A stretch of 54,320 bases of DNA from Paraperlucidibaca sp. Its GTDB lineage: Bacteria > Pseudomonadota > Gammaproteobacteria > Pseudomonadales > Moraxellaceae. Positions 42,865 to 51,660 of the stretch are shown here, piece after piece. Positions within the stretch are counted from its first letter, which is position 1. Every line of letters starts with the position of its first letter. The notes under the pieces were generated by a model that worked only from the letters and a program-made list of their open reading frames with translations, did no database searches and was not told where the DNA came from. The stretch lies in contig JAGPVX010000019.1 in the NCBI GenBank assembly GCA_018066805.1, positions 1-54,320 on the forward strand. The letters are read 5' to 3'. The position numbers and the translations under genes were made by a program.

Positions 42865-43752
42865 ATGAATATATATTCTGCAAAAATAATTGCGTGTACT
42901 GTTTTTGCGCTTCTTGCATTTGCTGGCAACTCTATATTGTGCCGAATGGCATTGGGTGAAGGTGCAATTGATCCTGCTAGCTTCACCATTATTCGCCTGT
43001 TTTCTGGGATTATTGTGCTAATGGTTGCTGTTTTCTGCATAAGAAAAAAATCAGAAAGCTCGGCAGTTGGTAGCTGGCGCGGTGCCGCCATGTTGTTTAT
43101 TTATGCAGTAACCTTTTCGTACGGATATGTTTCTTTAGATACAGGAACCGGTGCGCTTATTCTTTTCGGATCTGTCCAGATTACCATGGCTATAATGAAT
43201 ATTATCTCTGGTGGTAGGCCAAGTTTATATGAGTGGCTAGGTATGATTGTTGCTTTTTCTGGACTGGCATATCTAGTACTCCCTGGATTAACAACCCCAT
43301 CCATCATGGGTTTTGCATTGATGGCCTTTTCTGGCGCTGCTTGGAGTGGATACACACTGATAGGCAAAGGCTCGGTCGATCCATTGCGAGATACTGCATA
43401 TAACTTTCTCAGAACATCCCCACTTATTTTATTTTTTATTTATTTTACCTTCGAGAGCTACGATGTATCTTCAAATGGATTTTTATTAGCAGTTGTATCT
43501 GGGGCAGTAACCTCTGGGATGGGGTATCTATTATGGTATATCGCCATTGGCGGGCTTTCGATTACTAAAGCAGCAGCAGTTCAATTATTTGTTCCAATAA
43601 TTGCAGCTTTTGGAGGTTTAGTATTTTCCAATGAGATAATTACTATGCACTTGATAGAAGCATCCGTTTTAATTCTTGGCGGAGTTTTGGCGGTTATTTT
43701 AGGAAGTAGTCGCAGTAAAAAGGATACTGATAAGTTAACTCGCTGCTTGTGA
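42865..43752 (+). CDS. DMT-family (EamA) transporter
   Basis: A 295-residue inner-membrane protein with about ten helices in two EamA repeats (residues 5-135 and 145-285). Conserved features are FAGNSILCRMAL near the start and the second-half VQLFVPIIAAFGGLVF. Such proteins export small metabolites or amino acids. Base and codon use is visibly more A/T-rich than the neighbours (many AAT, ATA and TTT codons), suggesting acquisition by transfer. The tail KLTRCL overlaps a copy of the CTGATAAGTTAAC motif. The start is preceded by no strong ribosome site. Confidence 0.85.
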   Translation: MNIYSAKIIACTVFALLAFAGNSILCRMALGEGAIDPASFTIIRLFSGIIVLMVAVFCIRKKSESSAVGSWRGAAMLFIYAVTFSYGYVSLDTGTGALILFGSVQITMAIMNIISGGRPSLYEWLGMIVAFSGLAYLVLPGLTTPSIMGFALMAFSGAAWSGYTLIGKGSVDPLRDTAYNFLRTSPLILFFIYFTFESYDVSSNGFLLAVVSGAVTSGMGYLLWYIAIGGLSITKAAAVQLFVPIIAAFGGLVFSNEIITMHLIEASVLILGGVLAVILGSSRSKKDTDKLTRCL

Positions 43753-43810
43753 AGATTCGACTTAGCGGTAATGTGTCGTTTAATTGAGCGATGGGGCGAG
43801 GAGAGGCAAC

Positions 43811-44100
43811 ATGTCTGACTGCTGCAATGATAGGTATGACTCCTGGCACTGCTGAGCAATGTTGGTGTTGCGCTGATGTTGTATCGCTATCGTGCTGGCG
43901 ATAGCAATATGCAGTCGGTATGGATTTGTAGCCGTAACGATGCCATTGGCAATGTCGCAGTTATGGGTGCCGCAGGCGCGGTGTGGTTTACTGCTAGTGC
44001 CTGGCCTGATGTTATCGTTGCTTTTGCGATGGCGGCTCTAGCCATCTCTGGGGCAATTCAGATATCGCGTAGTGCATTACTTGAGTTACGACAGGCTTAA
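43811..44100 (+). pseudogene. Internally deleted CDF cation transporter
   Basis: A good ribosome site (GGAGAGG) precedes ATG 43811, which begins MSDCCND, the usual start of one CDF efflux subfamily, but a stop follows at 43853-43855. Directly after, another frame gives NVGVALMLYRYRAGDSN and then VWICSRNDAIGNVAV to the stop at 44098-44100, the C-terminal membrane part of the same family. About 100 or more central residues, with the metal-site helices, are missing. The 74-residue frame from ATG 43876 could still be translated but cannot be a working transporter. Confidence 0.75.
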
Positions 44101-44185
44101 GGTGCTGATTGGCATCTCAGTATAGCTATCATAGAGGCTAGCTTGTCTGGCTATTTCTACAGGCGTCTTGGAGGCTAATTTGTTC

Positions 44186-44506
44186 ATGACTTTGGGCTTG
44201 TTTGTGGCCACAGCGATTGCAGAAATCCTTGGGTGTTATTTGCTTTACCTCGTGCTCAGAGAAGAAAAGTCGGCGTGGTTAATATTGCCCGCCGCTTTAT
44301 CTTTGGTACTTTTTGCATGGTTGCTGACTCTGCACCCAACAGCAGCAGGGCGAGTTTATGCTGCTTATGGCGGCGTATATATCGCTGTGGCAATCGGTTG
44401 GCTATGGCTAGTTGAAGGTATTAAACCGACATCGTGGGATGTTATCGGCTCGGCTGTGGCACTGACCGGTATGGCCATTATTATGCTTGCACCACGCACT
44501 TCATGA
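44186..44506 (+). CDS. ynfA: YnfA/UPF0060-family small membrane protein
   Basis: A 106-residue protein with four membrane helices, matching Ynf[19 protein letters not shown] in the first helix, then [20 protein letters not shown] in the third, with the conserved Gly/Tyr spacing. The family belongs to the small multidrug resistance fold and is linked to drug efflux in some enterics. ATG 44186 is preferred over the TTG codons upstream because it gives the normal N-terminus; GGAGG lies 11 nt upstream, so a TTG at 44180 remains possible. Confidence 0.88.
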   Translation: MTLGLFVATAIAEILGCYLLYLVLREEKSAWLILPAALSLVLFAWLLTLHPTAAGRVYAAYGGVYIAVAIGWLWLVEGIKPTSWDVIGSAVALTGMAIIMLAPRTS

Positions 44507-44560
44507 TAATCGGTAGGCAACCTACACTAGCGCCTCTTCGGATGCCTCTACGCCTTAATG

Positions 44561-44803
44561 TTAGGTGCCAGCGCTGCGTAAAGCTTGACTAAGCTGATCA
44601 ACGATAACAGACCAATCTGAATCCTGAGCCAAGGCTTCACGCAAAAAACTGGCTTGTGAATCTGTCCAAAATTCCGCATCGGCGATTATGCGTTTAGCCG
44701 GTAATGGTCGATGCGCACTCAAAAACTCTTGAATTTGCGCATCGGTATTGGGCAGGCCGAGTTGCTTGAATAGCTCGCTCATGTGGTGATGTGCATGATG
44801 CAT
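44561..44803 (-). CDS. DUF2789-family protein
   Basis: An 80-residue acidic cytoplasmic protein matching DUF2789, a short family common in gammaproteobacteria: MSELFKQLGLPNTDAQIQ, HRPLPAKRIIADAEFW and a C-terminal amphipathic helix. GAAGG lies 7 nt before ATG 44803; the preceding His-rich leader MHHAHHH is unusual and a second Met at residue 8 fits other family starts. Function unknown. It lies beyond the 3' end of fadE. Confidence 0.8.
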   Translation of the reverse strand: MHHAHHHMSELFKQLGLPNTDAQIQEFLSAHRPLPAKRIIADAEFWTDSQASFLREALAQDSDWSVIVDQLSQALRSAGT

Positions 44804-44877
44804 AGTGATGCCTTCATTATTGGGCCTCCCACGCTATACCTATGTGCCGGACATTGCACCCTTCCACCGGATTAGGC

Positions 44878-47382
44878 CTATGTCATTGGCGCATCAGAGG
44901 GCCGTACCACCGGCACCAGCTTGTCTTTCGAGCATTCGGCCAATGCCTTAATGCCATCGGCATCGAAAGCATCAACGCGAATCACATCGTACATCGCCAC
45001 CATGGCCTCAGAGACCAATGCACGCTCATCAGTGCTGATGAGATCGTGTTCGATAGCCCAGTCCAATAACTCTTCTTGCTGATGTCCAAGCAGCAGCTCA
45101 ATGTCTTGCAACTCTGCGGCACCGGCCTTACGAATCGCTTTGTTGATTCGATCGCGAGCGGGGCGTGTCTCCTGTGCCAAGCGCAAGGCATTGATCACGC
45201 GGCCCACGGCGTCAGTAGTGTCTTCATCGATATAGACGCCGCTGACCAAACGCTCCTTGGTTGGCCCGCAAGTCACAATACTCATTGCGACGCGTGCGCC
45301 GAGATCATCGCTAGGTGCTTGCAGGCGCTGACCGAGTGGGAAGGCCATAATCATTAGCGGCCAGCGCAGAGCTTTCACAGGGTAGTTGCGGATGGCTTCA
45401 TAGAGCGCGCTTTGCAAATCAAACAGCGAGCGCTGTAAGCCCCACTCGACGATGTCGCGCATATGCCCAGGATAGCCTTCTTCATGCCATTGCTTAATGG
45501 TCGCTGAGGCGTAGTACTGATGCACCAAAGCATCGGCCATACGACCGGTGAAGCGTTGTCGCGCCTTTAGTGCGCCGCCTAATGTGAGCAGGCTGACATC
45601 GGTCATTACCGAGAAAACCGAGGAGAAGCGCGAAAGCTGACGGTAGTAAGGTTGAAGTTGGCCGTTACTGGGCACTGCTTGTAAGCGTGCGCCACTGAGG
45701 CCGAGCACGAGCGAGCGCACAACATTGCGCCCGGTATGGCCTAGGTGGGCATAAAAGACGCTATCGAACTGGCTAATCCCAGCCTGTGTGTCTTCGTTAT
45801 TGGCGGCTTCGATTTCGCTCAGAATATAGGGGTGGCAGCGAATAGCGCCTTGGCCAAATATCATCAGGCTGCGGGTGAGAATATTGGCGCCTTCTACTGT
45901 GATGGCGATGGGAATTGCTGAGTAAATACGTGACATAAAGTTGCGCGGGCCGGAGATGACACCACGACCAGCTATCACGTCCATGGCATGGTTAACTACA
46001 TCGCGCATGAGGTCGGTATTACGGTATTTCAAAATCGCCGACGGTACCGACGGTTTCACGCCACGATCCAACATGCCCGAGGTAAACACGCGCGCGGCAT
46101 CCATCATATAGGTGTAGCCGGCCATCGGTTCCATGGCTTCTTGCACACCTTCAAACTCGCTAATGGAGCGCCCGAATTGTTCGCGTACAGCGGCATAGGA
46201 GCCGGTGGTCAGGCAGGCCATTTTGCTGGCGCTGGTGCCCAATGCTGGAAGCGAGATGGAGCGTCCAATTGACAGACATTCGAGCAGCATTTTCCAACCC
46301 ATGCCGATCATGTCGGGACCGCCGATGACTTGTTCGAGCGGAATAAATACGTCACTTCCCCAAACAGGGCCATTCATAAACACAGTGTTCATCGGTAAAT
46401 GGCGAGCACCCTGATTTACACCTTCGGTAGCGCAGGGAATCATCACGCAAGTCACGCCAAGCTCGGCATCTTCAGCGAGTAGTTTATCGGGGTCATAGAC
46501 TTTGATGGCCAGACCAATCAGCGTGGCGACTGGCGCAAGCGTGATATAGCGCTTGTTGAAGGTGACTTTCATGCCCAGCACATCTTGGCCTTGCCATTGT
46601 CCGCGACAGATAACGCCGTAGTCAGGAATGGCGCCGGCATCAGAGCCGGCCACTGGCGATGTCAGTGCAAAGCAGGGGATTTCTTCGCCGCTGGCCAAGC
46701 GCGGCAGGTAGTAGTTTTTCTGTGTCTCGGTGCCGTAGTGCGTGATCAATTCGCCTGGGCCTAGTGAGTTGGGCACCATGACAGTGACGGCAGCAGAGAC
46801 GCCGCGTGAAGCGATTTTCATGACGATTTCAGAGTGCGCGGTATTGGAAAAGCCTAGGCCGCCATAAGCCTTGTCGATGACTAGGCCAAAAAAGCCATTT
46901 TTGCGAATGAAGCTCCAAGCCTCTTGCGGCAAGTCATAGAGCTCTTGGGTGATTTCCCAGTCATCGAGCATGGCGCAGAGAGTCTGCGTTGGACCATCGA
47001 GAAAGGCACGCTCCTCAGTCGTGAGCGTGGGGTGCTGTAGTTCAAGCAGGTGATTCCAGTCGGGCCGGCCAGAAAAGAGCTCGCCATCCCAATCGACGCT
47101 ACCAGCCTCCAAGGCTTGAGTTTCGGTATCGGATAGTTTCGGTAAGCGCCCGCGCACCCAGCCGAGTAATGGGGTGCTGAGTAGATGTCGGCGAAGCGGT
47201 GAGGGGATAAGTATTAGCGCTGCAAGCAGTGCCAGAGTGGTGGTGACGAAATTTAGCCAATGCCCAGCATCGAGTACCCAGCCGAGCCCTGCGGCAGCCA
47301 GCAGTAGTGCGGCTGCAAGCCAGCGATTTAGTCCAATATAGAGTGATATGACAGCGGCGATCACTAGTAAAAGCGCGCTCAT
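44878..47382 (-). CDS. fadE: Acyl-CoA dehydrogenase FadE
   Basis: An 834-residue enzyme (E. coli FadE is 814) catalysing the first step of beta-oxidation, acyl-CoA to trans-2-enoyl-CoA. In order: two N-terminal hydrophobic segments (about 1-60) anchoring it to the membrane, the acyl-CoA dehydrogenase N-terminal and middle domains (AYGGLGFSNTAHSE, CFALTSPVAGSDAGAIPDYG), the C-terminal domain with YAAVREQFGRSISEFEG, and a DUF1974 tail from about residue 530. It is alone on its strand and probably under fatty-acid control elsewhere. It offers the lipid enzymes in this window a route to acetyl-CoA. Confidence 0.95.
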   Translation of the reverse strand: MSALLLVIAAVISLYIGLNRWLAAALLLAAAGLGWVLDAGHWLNFVTTTLALLAALILIPSPLRRHLLSTPLLGWVRGRLPKLSDTETQALEAGSVDWDGELFSGRPDWNHLLELQHPTLTTEERAFLDGPTQTLCAMLDDWEITQELYDLPQEAWSFIRKNGFFGLVIDKAYGGLGFSNTAHSEIVMKIASRGVSAAVTVMVPNSLGPGELITHYGTETQKNYYLPRLASGEEIPCFALTSPVAGSDAGAIPDYGVICRGQWQGQDVLGMKVTFNKRYITLAPVATLIGLAIKVYDPDKLLAEDAELGVTCVMIPCATEGVNQGARHLPMNTVFMNGPVWGSDVFIPLEQVIGGPDMIGMGWKMLLECLSIGRSISLPALGTSASKMACLTTGSYAAVREQFGRSISEFEGVQEAMEPMAGYTYMMDAARVFTSGMLDRGVKPSVPSAILKYRNTDLMRDVVNHAMDVIAGRGVISGPRNFMSRIYSAIPIAITVEGANILTRSLMIFGQGAIRCHPYILSEIEAANNEDTQAGISQFDSVFYAHLGHTGRNVVRSLVLGLSGARLQAVPSNGQLQPYYRQLSRFSSVFSVMTDVSLLTLGGALKARQRFTGRMADALVHQYYASATIKQWHEEGYPGHMRDIVEWGLQRSLFDLQSALYEAIRNYPVKALRWPLMIMAFPLGQRLQAPSDDLGARVAMSIVTCGPTKERLVSGVYIDEDTTDAVGRVINALRLAQETRPARDRINKAIRKAGAAELQDIELLLGHQQEELLDWAIEHDLISTDERALVSEAMVAMYDVIRVDAFDADGIKALAECSKDKLVPVVRPSDAPMT

Positions 47383-47570
47383 GTTGACTCCTTATTGCAT
47401 GTTAGGAGCTATCAACCTATACCTATCGATCACGACTTGATACCGACATGAATACTTTGTCGCTATGTTCGGTAGCGCACATAGGTGTTAGACATATACC
47501 CCTAATATTGCCATTTGTGGGAGCGGTTTCCCCTATATTGGTTCGTAGCCATTTTTCAAGACGATATCTT

Positions 47571-48305
47571 ATGCCCGAAGTTCATGAGCCAGAAGACAAC
47601 CATCTTTTGGCTGCTTTGCCTGTTGAAGTACAACAGCGAATTTTCCCGCACCTAGTGCTTGTTCCACTGCCGTTGGGCAAAGTGCTCTATGAGTCTGGTG
47701 ATGAACTGAACAATGTTTACTTCCCGACTGATGCCATCGTCTCTTTACTATATGTCATGGAAAATGGAGCCTCTGCCGAAATATCCGTTGTTGGCAATGA
47801 GGGCCTGATCGGTATTGCCTTATTTATGGGCGGTGAAAGTACGCCCAGCCGTGCCATTGTGCAGAGTGCCGGGCATGCCTATCGACTTAAAAGTCAGCTG
47901 CTTAAGGATGAATTCAATCGCCATGGCGATTTATTGTTATTGATGCTGCGCTATACCCAATCGTTGATTACGCAGATGGCGCAAACGGCAGTCTGCAATC
48001 GCCATCACTCAGTTGATCAGCAGTTATGTCGCTGGCTCTTGCTGTCGTTAGATCGCTTGCCGAGCAATCATTTGACTATGACACAGGAGCTAATAGCTAA
48101 CATGCTTGGTGTTCGTCGAGAAGGTGTTACGGAGGCCGCCGGCAAGCTGCAAAAACTAAATGTCATTGAGTACAGCCGAGGGCATATCACTGTGCTTGAT
48201 CGGCCGAAACTTGAAGAGCTGAGTTGCGAATGCTACGCAGTCGTTAAAAAAGAAACAGATCGGCTCTTGCCTCATATGACTCAACTTCAAAGCTCTGCGC
48301 TTTAG
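47571..48305 (+). CDS. Crp/Fnr-family transcriptional regulator
   Basis: A 244-residue regulator with a cyclic-nucleotide-binding-like beta roll (about 15-135: GKVLYESGDELNNVYFPTDA, EISVVGNEGLIGIALFMGGE) and a C-terminal winged helix (MTQELIANMLGVRREGVTEA). No N-terminal cysteine cluster for Fe-S is present and cAMP-contact residues are not conserved, so the signal is unknown. The subgroup is common in stress loci with PPK2 and ferritin-like genes. The frame is open to 47448, but ATG 47571 gives the normal domain start; no strong ribosome site marks either. Confidence 0.8.
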   Translation: MPEVHEPEDNHLLAALPVEVQQRIFPHLVLVPLPLGKVLYESGDELNNVYFPTDAIVSLLYVMENGASAEISVVGNEGLIGIALFMGGESTPSRAIVQSAGHAYRLKSQLLKDEFNRHGDLLLLMLRYTQSLITQMAQTAVCNRHHSVDQQLCRWLLLSLDRLPSNHLTMTQELIANMLGVRREGVTEAAGKLQKLNVIEYSRGHITVLDRPKLEELSCECYAVVKKETDRLLPHMTQLQSSAL

Positions 48306-48319
48306 CAGCAAGAATAAAC

Positions 48320-49147
48320 TCAACTAGTAGGCGCAGGTATGTCAGTCAACATGTCGGCCAGCTCATCCGCATGTTTCTCTTCGACAGCTAAGATATTTTT
48401 TAGTATCTGGCTGGTCGTCGAGTCTTTGTCGCCTAGGTATTGAATAAACTCACGATAGCTATCGATGGCAATTCGCTCGGCGATAAGGTTTTCTTTGATC
48501 ATATCGGTCAGTGAGCTGCCCGAAGCATATTCGGCATGACTGCGTTGGCTTAGTGTGTCAGGAGAAAAGTCTGGCTCCCCACCCAGCTGTACGATTCGTT
48601 CGGCAATTTGATCAGCGTGCCCTTGTTCCTCTATTGAGTGCGCCAAAAACTCGGCTGCGATGCTCTTAGCATGTATGCCACGTGCCATAAAATGATGACG
48701 GCGGTAGCGCAACACACAAACCGTTTCGGTAGCTAGGGCATCGTTGAGCAGCTTGTTGATTGTGAATCTATCAGCGTTATAGCTTTCTGTGATCGCACCT
48801 TCTTGGATGTTTTGCTGAGCCCGACTACGCAAGGTTTCAACATCACTTAATCCATCTGCAGATGGCGTGGCTTTGACTTTCCCTACCACCAGGCCAGCTT
48901 TTGAGCTTTGTATTAAATCATCTTGCCCTAGCGGGATCACTGTGGGTGTGTGATTTGACTTGTCAGGGATGCGCCTATAGATGCTATTTATACTAGGCTT
49001 GGATGAATTTATTTGTTTCCATATCAATAATCCAATAATGATTAGTGCAGGAATAACAACCCACCCTGGGCTTAAGTTTAATGCGTTGGCACTTAAAATC
49101 ATGCCTCCTATTAATAGTACTGACCCGATCCAATACAGTAAAAACAT
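48320..49147 (-). CDS. Membrane-anchored bacterioferritin-like protein
   Basis: A 275-residue protein. Residues 1-20 and 27-45 are membrane segments, 46-120 a polar linker, and 121-270 a four-helix ferritin-like bundle. The full bacterioferritin-type di-iron set is present: Glu141, Glu174, His177 (EEQGH), Glu224, Glu256 and His259 (EEKHA), with the 33-residue Glu-Glu spacing in the first pair. Ferroxidase or Dps-like protection at the inner membrane is the likely role. The tether is atypical since ferritins normally form soluble cages. It is convergent with the Crp/Fnr gene. Confidence 0.85.
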   Translation of the reverse strand: MFLLYWIGSVLLIGGMILSANALNLSPGWVVIPALIIIGLLIWKQINSSKPSINSIYRRIPDKSNHTPTVIPLGQDDLIQSSKAGLVVGKVKATPSADGLSDVETLRSRAQQNIQEGAITESYNADRFTINKLLNDALATETVCVLRYRRHHFMARGIHAKSIAAEFLAHSIEEQGHADQIAERIVQLGGEPDFSPDTLSQRSHAEYASGSSLTDMIKENLIAERIAIDSYREFIQYLGDKDSTTSQILKNILAVEEKHADELADMLTDIPAPTS

Positions 49148-49334
49148 AGTGTCTGCCTCATTGATATTTTTAGAAATGAAATTTAAATAATTCTGTGCGC
49201 TAAGCTTTATATGCCAATCAGGCTGCCCTTATTAGTAACTACTGTCTGTACGCTATCGAACTGATAAGTTCGTGGTGCTGGGTTAGTTTTTCTAAAACGC
49301 GATGTCCCGCGCTTATCAAATCACGGAGATAGTT

Positions 49335-49613
49335 ATGAACGTATCTCACCATTGGGGTTCGACCGAACACACCGACACAAGCGCCAGTGCAGAAGGCTCA
49401 TTGTTTAAGATTCAGCATGAGGATGAAAATGGAATATGGACCGATGTGCTTGATGCCGCAGGTTTGTTGAGGACTTTTGCGACCACCGAAATGGCTTGGT
49501 CCTGCATTGAGACTGAATTTCGTATGGATACGTATTTAGCGAAGTATGGGGATCGTCAGCATGCTCGAGTCATACGCATTTTCCGCAACGATAAGGAGTG
49601 GCGCGAAGGTTAG
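49335..49613 (+). CDS. Small hypothetical protein
   Basis: A 92-residue soluble, acidic protein with no family I recognise. The C-terminal half (TTEMAWSCIETEFRMDTYLA, then ARVIRIFRND) looks like a compact alpha/beta unit. CGGAGA precedes ATG 49335 at 7 nt; the open frame to 49302 lacks support. It lies 27 bp upstream of the SpoIIAA-like gene and is probably co-transcribed with it. Confidence 0.6.
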   Translation: MNVSHHWGSTEHTDTSASAEGSLFKIQHEDENGIWTDVLDAAGLLRTFATTEMAWSCIETEFRMDTYLAKYGDRQHARVIRIFRNDKEWREG

Positions 49614-49640
49614 GCCCAACTGATGTAATAGGAGGTCACA

Positions 49641-50012
49641 ATGATTGAACATTCCCTTGATATAGAGCATTCCATTTTGTTTTTACACCCACAGGCAGCA
49701 CTCTCAGCAGATGATTTTGTGCAAGTGGCAAACGAAATTGATCCATATATTGAACGAGTTGGTGGACTCCGTGGGCTTATCATTGATGCAGCTATATTTC
49801 CGGGCTGGGAAGGCTTGGGCGCATTAATGTCTCATCTGCGTTTTGTGAAAGAGCACCATAAACACATTAAAAAAGTCGCAATCGTGACCGACTCTGTATT
49901 GGGCGGTGTGGCTAAGCAGTTGGCATCGCACTTTGTGTCGGCCGACATTCGGCATTTCGCAGCTGCAGATCTTGATATAGCTAAAGAGTGGGTTATGGGC
50001 CTGGATGAGTAG
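49641..50012 (+). CDS. SpoIIAA-like (STAS-related) protein
   Basis: A 123-residue protein matching the SpoIIAA-like family (PF11964): an alpha/beta STAS fold with LRGLIIDAAIFPGWEGLGAL in the centre and KKVAIVTDSVLGGVAKQLAS after it. Related proteins bind nucleotides or lipids; no phosphorylatable Ser pattern of true anti-anti-sigma factors is evident. GGAGG lies 7 nt upstream. It probably forms a transcript with the preceding small gene. Confidence 0.8.
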   Translation: MIEHSLDIEHSILFLHPQAALSADDFVQVANEIDPYIERVGGLRGLIIDAAIFPGWEGLGALMSHLRFVKEHHKHIKKVAIVTDSVLGGVAKQLASHFVSADIRHFAAADLDIAKEWVMGLDE

Positions 50013-50107
50013 TCAGTAGTTGGGCATGTTTCAGTGATGATGTGTAGCCTCATATAGAGCTTGGTGCGCTAGCGTACTGTCATATCTTATTTGAGCGCGC
50101 AGTGTGT

Positions 50108-50135
50108 CATCTCCACATGAGCAACTTTGGAGATG
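50108..50135 (+). promoter_or_regulatory. Hairpin hiding the ribosome site of the zinc-ribbon gene
   Basis: CATCTCCA (50108-50115) can pair over 8 bp with TGGAGATG (50128-50135), which contains the GGAG Shine-Dalgarno core 7 nt before ATG 50140. The loop is 12 nt and holds an ATG starting a 7-codon frame whose TGA overlaps the real start. Translational control by temperature or by leader translation is possible; this is inference from pairing alone. Confidence 0.45.
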
Positions 50136-50139
50136 CAAT

Positions 50140-50646
50140 ATGAGCACTTTTAATCAGAGCAAAGCTGAGGTAGTCAGGAAATATGATGCGTTCGCTCAAA
50201 AGTTCAACGAAATTTACTTAGCTGGTACAACGCGCGGGCGTGTGGCTATGTCGACTGCTCTTGATCAGGCGAGTGAACAGCTGACTGCTGCTGGAGAGTT
50301 CACCACAGCTCAAGGCGATGAGTTGAAACACTTCCTATCGCGCGATTTGGATCAAACCGTTGCTGATATGAGGCATATGAGCGAAGAGGCCAAAATAAAG
50401 CTTAATCCTTCGCGATTGGCAGCAGGTGCGCTGTCTTCAATCACACGAGTGCTAGAGGCAAGCAGTGAGGCGCTGAGTAAGCTGAGTGAAAAGTCACGTG
50501 AGCAGCTGACCTACAGTACAGGGGAGATGACCTCATCGGGTACATTGACTTGCAGTGCATGCGAGCAAACTCTGTATCTGAAGACTACTGGGCATGTGCC
50601 TCCCTGCCCGAAGTGCGCTAGCACGGCTTTCACTAAAAGTTATTGA
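50140..50646 (+). CDS. Zinc-ribbon protein, DUF1451/YbeL-like
   Basis: A 168-residue cytoplasmic protein. The first 125 residues are helical, with long amphipathic stretches (QASEQLTAAGEFTTAQGDEL), and the end is a rubredoxin-like zinc ribbon with CSAC and CPKC about 20 residues apart. It resembles the DUF1451 family (E. coli YbeL), function unknown. The start at 50140 follows GGAG by 7 nt; a GTG at 50104 in the same frame would read through the hairpin and is not favoured. Confidence 0.8.
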   Translation: MSTFNQSKAEVVRKYDAFAQKFNEIYLAGTTRGRVAMSTALDQASEQLTAAGEFTTAQGDELKHFLSRDLDQTVADMRHMSEEAKIKLNPSRLAAGALSSITRVLEASSEALSKLSEKSREQLTYSTGEMTSSGTLTCSACEQTLYLKTTGHVPPCPKCASTAFTKSY

Positions 50647-50741
50647 GCTGGACTATTTGGGTCTGTTTTCTATGCTTGGCATCATGGACGGTAGAGTAGC
50701 TTTCAGTAGATGATTCTGAATGAAGTGCAGGAGAATGCGCG

Positions 50742-51623
50742 ATGACCCAGGCTGACACGATTCACTCAAAGGACTATCGCGTCCACGCAGGCGACAAGGT
50801 CAAGCTAAAGCACTGGCCAACTCGGGTCGATCCGTACTATGGATCTAAGTCGCAATACAAAGAAATTCTCGAGAATCATGTGGCGCAATTGAGTGCACAG
50901 CAGCACATGCATTACGCCTCAAATCAATATGCCGTGTTACTGATTTTTCAGGCGATGGATGCTGCTGGAAAAGATGGAGCGATCCGCCACGTGATGTCTG
51001 GCATTAACCCTCAAGGCTGTCAGGTGTTCAGTTCTAAGCATCCGAGCGCTACCGAGTTGCAGCATGACTTTCTTTGGCGCGGCACGCGCAACTTACCCGA
51101 GCGTGGTCACATCGGTATCTTTAACCGCTCCTATTACGAAGAAGTACTGATTGCTCGCGTGCACCCAGAGATTTTGCGTAGCGAGAGCCTGCCAGACGCC
51201 TTGAAGCGAGGTAAAGACGTATGGCATGAGCGCTATCGATCAATTCGTCATCTTGAGCAGCATTTGCACTGCAATGGCACGCGCATTGTTAAGTTCTATT
51301 TACACCTGTCGAAAGAGGAGCAGAGAAAGCGTTTTTTGGAGCGTATCGATGAGCCAGAAAAAAATTGGAAGTTTAGCCAAGCTGACCTCATTGAGCGCAA
51401 GTTCTGGCCTCAGTATATGAAGGCCTATGAGAAGTGCTTGAGTGCCACTAGCACTAAAAACGCACCTTGGTATGTGATACCCGCGGATGACAAAAAGAAT
51501 GCACGGCTGATTATTTCCCGCATTGTGCTCGATACCTTTGAGTCTCTAAAAATGAGCTATCCCAAAGCCAGTGCGCAGCGCCGGCGAGAATTACTTGATA
51601 TCCGAAAAGAGCTGGCAAAGTAA
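50742..51623 (+). CDS. ppk2: Polyphosphate kinase 2 family protein
   Basis: A 293-residue P-loop kinase of the PPK2 family, which moves phosphate between polyphosphate and nucleotides, usually making ADP or ATP (or GTP) from polyP. Walker A is MDAAGKDG at 72-79, Walker B-like FNRSYYE at 127-133, and the lid region near [13 protein letters not shown]. Its single-domain length fits class I or III. It stands between the zinc-ribbon gene and the NAD(P)HX repair gene on the same strand; an energy-stress role under polyP use is likely. Confidence 0.93.
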   Translation: MTQADTIHSKDYRVHAGDKVKLKHWPTRVDPYYGSKSQYKEILENHVAQLSAQQHMHYASNQYAVLLIFQAMDAAGKDGAIRHVMSGINPQGCQVFSSKHPSATELQHDFLWRGTRNLPERGHIGIFNRSYYEEVLIARVHPEILRSESLPDALKRGKDVWHERYRSIRHLEQHLHCNGTRIVKFYLHLSKEEQRKRFLERIDEPEKNWKFSQADLIERKFWPQYMKAYEKCLSATSTKNAPWYVIPADDKKNARLIISRIVLDTFESLKMSYPKASAQRRRELLDIRKELAK

Positions 51624-51660
51624 GCTCGCTGGGAGTGATTGTCTTGAAGGATAGGAGTTT

